NCBI GenBank assembly: GCA_000469685.2
Contig: LS997562.1
Coordinates: forward strand, 33,563,715-33,627,714
Direction of reading: 5' to 3'
Source: Haemonchus contortus
Taxonomy: Eukaryota > Nematoda > Chromadorea > Rhabditida > Trichostrongylidae
DNA: 64,000 nucleotides
The position numbers and the translations under genes are program-made. A model generated the notes under the pieces. It had not been told where the DNA came from. It worked only from the letters and a program-made list of their open reading frames with translations, and ran no database searches. Below are positions 57,561 to 64,000 of this stretch, piece after piece (the first letter of the stretch is position 1; each line of letters begins with the position of its first letter).

Positions 57561-59313
57561 AACTACAGTATCTGTTACCTGAAGTCTCGATCAATTAATC
57601 GACACGCAAGGTGTATCTATATTGTTAAGCAGGGTAGTGGGTCATGCCTGATTGGTCATCTTCGGTACGGTAGTGATCCCTCGTCTGTACCGGGTAGCTA
57701 AAAATGAAACTACGGTAAGTCCCCTTCGAGTACCTGTTCACATGGGACAAATCTGAATTTCCATCAATATTTACGTAAGTTTCATTTGGGAAAACTTCCC
57801 TGCAAAGATTTCTTTACGAAAATGTTGTAAACAGTTACTAACATTATTCTGAAACTTATTAACAACGGAACTTAGTTTTAACCATTTCAGCTTATTCGAT
57901 TCCGTGAAAATTTGAAACGAAATCTTCCCGTACACCAATCTCTTCCACAGCACCCTCTACCACCTACATTTCTAGTAAGCCATCAAGCTAAGCTGTGTTC
58001 GTTAAAAAGGAGTTGTTTGAGAGTCAAATAACGTGGAAACTCGGAGTACAAACTGGGCCTACAGATAAAGTGATCCCTCTGTGAACTTGCAATCCACCTT
58101 TGACTCCGTGACGGCGGAGCCACTAGTAGAGTAATAGGCTATTCCCTTTTGGTCCCCATCGGTGTTATACCGAAAGTCCCATCTGATGTCATTGATTTCC
58201 CTACCGTCTCCCTATCTTTGAGAACATGGTAAGAAGCAATTTCTTGTACAATACTTTGTTTTCTATCTAAACAACATATTTGTCTGCAGCTGAGGTTGAC
58301 CTCACGCCTCAACCTGGCCAGCAGAGCCTGTTCTTGGAATTGGGCCACATTTTTGTGCTCAATTGACAACTTTTTCTCTACCGTGAGGGTGACTGGTATA
58401 CCTTACCCAAGGATTGAAATGACAGCCATCGCGCACATTTTCTATTACAGAGCAAAATCGAGAAGGAACCGAAGAGTCAGTGTCAAAGTCAGGTTCAAAA
58501 TCAGGGTCAGAATCAGACTCAAACTCAAACTGGTAATGATAGTGCTTACGAAGCTTGTCAAGATATGACTCCTGAAGAATTACGGCGAATAGCTGCTCAA
58601 GCATAACGTCTGATCTACTTCGCATTCGATGTATATTTCCATATAACATTTGAATCATAGCTGCGTTACTCTTAAGACTATTGCCTAATACAACTTTTTT
58701 CATGCGGCTATAATCTTTTCTCATCCAGATTTTATTGAAAATCAAATCGTTGGCATAAAAATGGCCGGATTGGAGTTGTGAACTCACACAACTACTATTG
58801 AGACTAGGATATACTTATTATCCACTGAGAGATGCAGTGGTACCCACGGTTTCGCGGCGATAAAAAAAATCAAGGGAGTGTGCAATGGGGCTTATGACAG
58901 CCACTGCCGCCCTAAATTTTGGCACACTTCTTGATTGGCCATACCTGTGGCATCTGCACTTCCGTGTAGGCCTAGTAGAGGCGGCATATCCCTACGAGTA
59001 ATTTTGGCGCCACCTTTCATTGAAATTTTGTAGGCCGCAATTTTGATCCTAGAAGGAGCGATTTGTATACATGGACTGAGCTCGTCCAAACAGTAAACTC
59101 GTCTAAACATCCTCTGTAGCAACGCTGTCGCCCAACGCTGAATATTGATACTACAAAAATATACCATATTTTGAGCTGCCTACTTTTTCTCTGGAATTTT
59201 CCGCATTAGGTACGCCATTCAGCAACTACACTTCCAATCTTGACTTTTCAATCTCCAATAGTGCCTTAAATTAGGCCTCCCAGGTAATTTAGAAGGTTAA
59301 AACTATGATCATA
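57561..59313. other. Upstream flank of the Penelope-like tandem
   Basis: A - strand frame (58359-58787) includes an acidic Asp/Glu/Ser/Phe run encoded by a degenerate GTCAGA-type repeat near 58475-58530. I see no recognised domain. The stretch shows no copy of the Penelope-like sequence, so the tandem has no third unit on the left. Confidence 0.4.
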
Positions 59314-59364
59314 GTATCATCTTGGTTGTGGCTTCAAAAAGACCTCCCAAGTTACATCTATACT

Positions 59365-62112
59365 ATGCCAAGATTAAACGATAGTCGAACATGGTTGCTG
59401 TTGAATGACGTACCAGCCAACTTCTTTCGACTAGTCAAGGAAGCCCTATCGCTACGACAGAAGATCGTCGTGCTCAAACAGACCACCCACTTCCTACAGC
59501 GCTGTCTGCAACACCGAGCAATTCCGAACTTCATCAAGAAGAAGAAATTGCACGAGGTATGCGGTCTCCATGTTGACAGTCGGCAAATACAAGAATTGCA
59601 GCTACGCATACTGAGGACTGCATTGCGAAGCAAAAGGAATCAATTATTTTCTTTGTTAAACAAGTGTATGTCCAAAGAATTGTGTTGTGAACGATATTTG
59701 CCAGTCTGCCATTGGAAGAAGATCGTGGGTGAGTCAAAAACTATTTGCGATTCTATCCGCTCAAACGTCAAACGAAGACTTCAGAATAAGTTTAGTAGGC
59801 TCGTAGAACTAGGAGGGTGTCGTGATTCACAATGCCAGGTTTCCACCTCTAACAGTGTAGACCACCCTCAAACTGATAGCAGCGGGAAATCCGAGTCTAT
59901 ACCTCCTAGAGTTACAGTCATTGGCGGCATCAATCTTTCCGAAGACGCGTTATCGGTTCTGGACCTTGGTCCCAGTTTCGCTCAAGTGCGATCGATAGGT
60001 CGTGAAGTACCGCGGAGAGTCCTGTGTGGTCTTCAGGCTTTACAAGACAACCTGCGTCGCAACGCCAAGTTACGGGAAAATCCTCGTGAACGCCTAGCAG
60101 TACCAAATTTTCCTGCGATCCCCTTCCCCTCGCTACACTTCCGGCCACAGGACCCCAATCCCACCGTGGATGTAAAGTTTCGTCTTTTCGCTACATCTGT
60201 TTACGAAATCCTGAGGCGAAACATTCACCGGCGGCCCACTTCCAATCTCACTGCATCGCAAAAACGGGGGTTGAACGAACTAATCGATCTCGTAAATTCC
60301 AAGACCATAAAAATATCAGTCAGTGACAAGGGGGGCGAGTTCGTGGTTATGCCACGAAGTTTGGATATTGCCATAACCGAATCTCATCTACAGGATGTGT
60401 CCCTTTATCGGCCATCATCAGAGAACGAATATAAAAGGCAATACCGTCGTCTGAACAGGGTTTGGTCGGACATTGCACGTACTGCAGATTTGCCAAAAAC
60501 AGTAAGCACACGTCTAAGGTGTGACCTCCCAGTCTGCCCAGTACTCTATGTCTTGATTAAAACCCATAAACTTTCACCAAACTCCCTGTCCTCACTCAAC
60601 CCCTTGGACTTCAAAGTTCGTCCCATAATAAGCAGTGTAGGCGGTCCAACAGACAGAATTTCCTGGCTGTTAAACCTCGTGTTGGCTCAACTGCTAACTT
60701 TCATCCCTGCCCATCTGAGCAACACCATGAAGTTCCTTGATCAACTGCGAGAGACCCGATTTAGAAGGAACCACGTCATAGAATCATTTGACGTGACCTC
60801 CCTGTACACTAATGTGTCAAACGGGGACGCCATGCAGGCCACCCACGAACTTTTGAATACACATGCGGGGTCAATAAATATGTATGGGCTTACGGTCTCC
60901 CAAGTCATGACGTTGGTCAAGGAGTGCCTGGACTGCTCTATATTTAGGTGGTCAGGGCGATACTTCAAGCAGGTCAGGGGTTTAGCTATGGGTCAACGGC
61001 TAGCACCCGTACTGGCCATTGCCTACATGTCAAAAATTGAAAAACCCGTTTTGGATCGCCGACCTGTCCTCTACTGTCGCTACGTAGACGACTGCTTCGT
61101 CGCCTGCTCAACCCAGAAAGAAATGGACAAGTGCTTCGAATTGCTGAACAGCCAGGCTGACAATATACGGTTTACACGGGAGAAGCCAAATGACAAGTGG
61201 CTGCCGTTTCTCAACATGCAGGTTCAGCTTGAGCGAGGGTTCCTGCGGACAAAATGGTACAGGAAGCCCACCAGCAAGAATATTTTAGTCCATTTCAGGT
61301 CGGCGCATCCACGCAAAATCAAGCGGGCTATCACGGCGAATATGATAAGAACTGCGAAAATGGTCTCATCGGGGGGTCAAGAACAAGTAGAATCCGTGGA
61401 ACTTGCTAAAAAGGTGGCTCTCTCCAATGGGTACCCCCTGAGAGACTGGCTCTATGGCAGACCACCCCAAAGAAAACCACACGAGCCAAGATGTGAGAAT
61501 TCGGAGAAGGTGCCCTTTTGCCTTCCTTTCGTCTCGGACTCCGTCAGTCTAGACGTGAGAATGGCCTTGCGGAAGTGTGGGCTCGATGACACGGTCCGGG
61601 TGGTTGAAGTTCCCCCCAGAAATCTGAAGCAGAGGCTGGTACAAAACCGTCTCTATGATCGTTTCTGCACGACCCCCCACTGTATCATCTGTTCCAACGG
61701 GCGAGGGGGTGACTGCATGACGTCAGGTGTGATCTACGTGATCACATGTAACCTCTGTGGAGATGAGTACATTGGCGAGACCGGAAGACCTCTAATATGC
61801 AGGGTCAAGGAACACCTGGATGGCTTGAAGAAATCGAGGCCTAAAACGCCCCTGGGGGACCATAGGAGGCACCACCACGAGGATGTAGAGTTTGGGGTAT
61901 CTATCAGGGTCTTGATGCGGGAACCCACGACCTCAGCGCGAAAGATTCTCGAAGCTTTTTGGATCAACGCTAAAAATCCAAAAATGAATCGGAAAGATGA
62001 ATGTCTGGCTGTAACTAACGAGCTTGCCCCGTTCCTCGACCTGTGTGGCTTTCAACTGCCACCGGCGTCCGAGGTAGGGGTCAGGACACTCGGGCCCACC
62101 CACTGTGATTAG
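59365..62112 (+). CDS. Penelope-like element polyprotein: reverse transcriptase plus GIY-YIG endonuclease
   Basis: The open frame extends from 59305, but the first ATG shared with unit 2 is at 59365 (MPRLNDSRTWLLL), giving about 915 residues. The first 20 codons of the longer version come partly from flanking DNA. An N-terminal basic region (about residues 1-230) precedes a Penelope-type RT: VLIKTHKLSPN, ESFDVTSLYTNV (motif A, near 60780), QVRGLAMGQRLAPVLAIAYM (motif B, near 60970), CRYVDDCFV (motif C, near 61076), WLPFLNMQVQ and TKWYRKPTSKN. The C-terminus has a CxxC-type cluster (TTPHCIICSNGRGGDCMTSG) and the GIY-YIG nuclease: GVIYVITCNLCGDEYIGETG, then RPLICRVKEHLDG. The ORF is intact with all catalytic Asp residues present, so the element could be active. 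It would nick DNA and copy its RNA at the target. Confidence 0.95.
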   Translation: MPRLNDSRTWLLLNDVPANFFRLVKEALSLRQKIVVLKQTTHFLQRCLQHRAIPNFIKKKKLHEVCGLHVDSRQIQELQLRILRTALRSKRNQLFSLLNKCMSKELCCERYLPVCHWKKIVGESKTICDSIRSNVKRRLQNKFSRLVELGGCRDSQCQVSTSNSVDHPQTDSSGKSESIPPRVTVIGGINLSEDALSVLDLGPSFAQVRSIGREVPRRVLCGLQALQDNLRRNAKLRENPRERLAVPNFPAIPFPSLHFRPQDPNPTVDVKFRLFATSVYEILRRNIHRRPTSNLTASQKRGLNELIDLVNSKTIKISVSDKGGEFVVMPRSLDIAITESHLQDVSLYRPSSENEYKRQYRRLNRVWSDIARTADLPKTVSTRLRCDLPVCPVLYVLIKTHKLSPNSLSSLNPLDFKVRPIISSVGGPTDRISWLLNLVLAQLLTFIPAHLSNTMKFLDQLRETRFRRNHVIESFDVTSLYTNVSNGDAMQATHELLNTHAGSINMYGLTVSQVMTLVKECLDCSIFRWSGRYFKQVRGLAMGQRLAPVLAIAYMSKIEKPVLDRRPVLYCRYVDDCFVACSTQKEMDKCFELLNSQADNIRFTREKPNDKWLPFLNMQVQLERGFLRTKWYRKPTSKNILVHFRSAHPRKIKRAITANMIRTAKMVSSGGQEQVESVELAKKVALSNGYPLRDWLYGRPPQRKPHEPRCENSEKVPFCLPFVSDSVSLDVRMALRKCGLDDTVRVVEVPPRNLKQRLVQNRLYDRFCTTPHCIICSNGRGGDCMTSGVIYVITCNLCGDEYIGETGRPLICRVKEHLDGLKKSRPKTPLGDHRRHHHEDVEFGVSIRVLMREPTTSARKILEAFWINAKNPKMNRKDECLAVTNELAPFLDLCGFQLPPASEVGVRTLGPTHCD

Positions 62113-62332
62113 TATAAATACGCAATTCAAAAAAGGAGGGTCAACGGTCTTCTTGTGACATCTAAGGTGGGTTACCTATTGTGATTTACAATACTTTCCT
62201 AGGTATCTATAGGCCACACCTGAACTAAGCTGAGGTCTGAACGTCGTTTGGCCAGGATGAATCTCAAATATTTTTTGGCTTCCAGGCTCTGACGAAGGCG
62301 ATTGGCCGAAACGTTAGCCGAATAAAGTCATT
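62113..62332 (+). other. 3' region of Penelope-like unit 1
   Basis: The non-coding stretch between the ORF stop and the start of unit 2 carries the hammerhead-like motif near its end. No additional frame of note. Confidence 0.7.
62285..62330 (+). ncRNA. Hammerhead-ribozyme-like motif at the unit junction
   Basis: GGCT (62285-62288), box CTGACGA (62289-62295), a short helix GGC/GCC with a GATTG loop, box GAAAC (62308-62312), then AGCC (62316-62319), able to pair with GGCT. GTC (62327-62329) lies just before the unit boundary at 62330-62333. CUGANGA and GAAA are the invariant hammerhead core boxes, and such ribozymes are known in Penelope-like elements. Stem I and stem III pairing is weak in the single-copy form, so activity is unproven. 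Confidence 0.5.
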
Positions 62333-64000
62333 GTATCATCTTGGTTGTGGCTTCAAAAAGACCTCCCAAGTTACATCTATACTATGCCAAGATTAAACGA
62401 TAGTCGAACATGGTTGCTGTTGAATGACGTACCAGCCAACTTCTTTCGACTAGTCAAGGAAGCCCTATCGCTACGACAGAAGATCGTCGTGCTCAAACAG
62501 ACCACCCACTTCCTACAGCGCTGTCTGCAACACCGAGCAATTCCGAACTTCATCAAGAAGAAGAAATTGCACGAGGTATGCGGTCTCCATGTTGACAGTC
62601 GGCAAATACAAGAATTGCAGCTACGCATACTGAGGACTGCATTGCGAAGCAAAAGGAATCAATTATTTTCTTTGTTAAACAAGTGTATGTCCAAAGAATT
62701 GTGTTGTGAACGATATTTGCCAGTCTGCCATTGGAAGAAGATCGTGGGTGAGTCAAAAACTATTTGCGATTCTATCCGCTCAAACGTCAAACGAAGACTT
62801 CAGAATAAGTTTAGTAGGCTCGTAGAACTAGGAGGGTGTCGTGATTCACAATGCCAGGTTTCCACCTCTAACAGTGTAGACCACCCTCAAACTGATAGCA
62901 GCGGGAAATCCGAGTCTATACCTCCTAGAGTTACAGTCATTGGCGGCATCAATCTTTCCGAAGACGCGTTATCGGTTCTGGACCTTGGTCCCAGTTTCGC
63001 TCAAGTGCGATCGATAGGTCGTGAAGTACCGCGGAGAGTCCTGTGTGGTCTTCAGGCTTTACAAGACAACCTGCGTCGCAACGCCAAGTTACGGGAAAAT
63101 CCTCGTGAACGCCTAGCAGTACCAAATTTTCCTGCGATCCCCTTCCCCTCGCTACACTTCCGGCCACAGGACCCCAATCCCACCGTGGATGTAAAGTTTC
63201 GTCTTTTCGCTACATCTGTTTACGAAATCCTGAGGCGAAACATTCACCGGCGGCCCACTTCCAATCTCACTGCATCGCAAAAACGGGGGTTGAACGAACT
63301 AATCGATCTCGTAAATTCCAAGACCATAAAAATATCAGTCAGTGACAAGGGGGGCGAGTTCGTGGTTATGCCACGAAGTTTGGATATTGCCATAACCGAA
63401 TCTCATCTACAGGATGTGTCCCTTTATCGGCCATCATCAGAGAACGAATATAAAAGGCAATACCGTCGTCTGAACAGGGTTTGGTCGGACATTGCACGTA
63501 CTGCAGATTTGCCAAAAACAGTAAGCACACGTCTAAGGTGTGACCTCCCAGTCTGCCCAGTACTCTATGTCTTGATTAAAACCCATAAACTTTCACCAAA
63601 CTCCCTGTCCTCACTCAACCCCTTGGACTTCAAAGTTCGTCCCATAATAAGCAGTGTAGGCGGTCCAACAGACAGAATTTCCTGGCTGTTAAACCTCGTG
63701 TTGGCTCAACTGCTAACTTTCATCCCTGCCCATCTGAGCAACACCATGAAGTTCCTTGATCAACTGCGAGAGACCCGATTTAGAAGGAACCACGTCATAG
63801 AATCATTTGACGTGACCTCCCTGTACACTAATGTGTCAAACGGGGACGCCATGCAGGCCACCCACGAACTTTTGAATACACATGCGGGGTCAATAAATAT
63901 GTATGGGCTTACGGTCTCCCAAGTCATGACGTTGGTCAAGGAGTGCCTGGACTGCTCTATATTTAGGTGGTCAGGGCGATACTTCAAGCAGGTCAGGGGT
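62333..64000 (+). mobile_element. Penelope-like element, unit 2 (cut by the window end)
   Basis: The 1668 bp match unit 1 (59314-60981) in register with no difference that I noticed. The ORF, starting at the ATG at 62384, is open to the end of the window, stopping within RT motif B. No ATG precedes it in frame, because the upstream junction sequence contains a TAG, so the shared ATG is the likely start. Confidence 0.9.

Larger units (their letters stand above)
59314..62332 (+). mobile_element. Penelope-like element, unit 1 of a head-to-tail tandem
   Basis: The 3019-bp sequence starting GTATCATCTTGGTTGTGGCT recurs exactly 3019 bp later at 62333 and stays in register to the end of the window. 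The unit holds one long ORF, a roughly 220-bp 3' region, and a hammerhead-like motif just before the junction. Head-to-tail partial tandems are typical of Penelope-like elements. Unit 1 starts at the same base as unit 2, so its 5' end is probably complete, not randomly truncated. Confidence 0.9.

Noticed and set aside
1..64000. CRISPR arrays, prophage or bacterial operons
   Set aside because: No regularly spaced direct repeats with unique spacers, no ribosome binding sites, and the genes are intron-rich; the DNA is eukaryotic.

Overview
The window looks like nuclear DNA of a nematode, probably a clade V/strongylid (hookworm-like) species. Reasons: small exons split by introns ending in TTTCAG-type acceptors; acceptor-like sites immediately 5' of start codons, as expected for spliced-leader trans-splicing; close gene spacing on one strand, as in nematode operons; and proteins that read as orthologues of C. 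elegans genes. No bacterial-style operon, promoter or ribosome binding site is present. All gene models were assembled by hand from exon, phase and splice-site reading.

Left part (1-7 kb): the last coding exon of a homogentisate 1,2-dioxygenase gene on the + strand (417-539). It is followed by a 5'-truncated RTE-type non-LTR retrotransposon on the - strand (659-3302) with a 15-bp target-site duplication. A newly assembled four-exon + strand gene (3873-5645) encodes a small acidic protein ending in the CaaX box CSIM.

Central part (7-36.5 kb): five protein genes, all on the - strand. From upstream to downstream these are a nuclear hormone receptor (36525-30619), exosome subunit RRP40/exos-3 (27476-24932), complex I subunit NDUFB10 (24571-22651), a UPF0598/C8orf82 family protein (22255-21137) and a large TopBP1/MUS-101 BRCT protein (about 19832-7164). 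The short gaps between the exos-3, NDUFB10 and UPF0598 genes suggest one polycistronic unit, possibly extending to the TopBP1 gene. A tRNA-Gly(GCC) gene lies inside a TopBP1 intron. Copies of one tRNA-derived SINE family lie in introns and intergenic DNA.

Right part (36.5-64 kb): gene-poor and repeat-rich. It holds old SINE copies, G homopolymers, an AT-rich frameshifted reverse-transcriptase relic (53.6-54.7 kb), a possible small one-membrane-segment protein gene (56136-56522), a foldback element with a 30-bp minisatellite, and, at the end, two head-to-tail copies of a Penelope-like element (3019-bp unit). The Penelope-like element has an intact RT plus GIY-YIG endonuclease ORF and a hammerhead-ribozyme-like motif at the copy junction.
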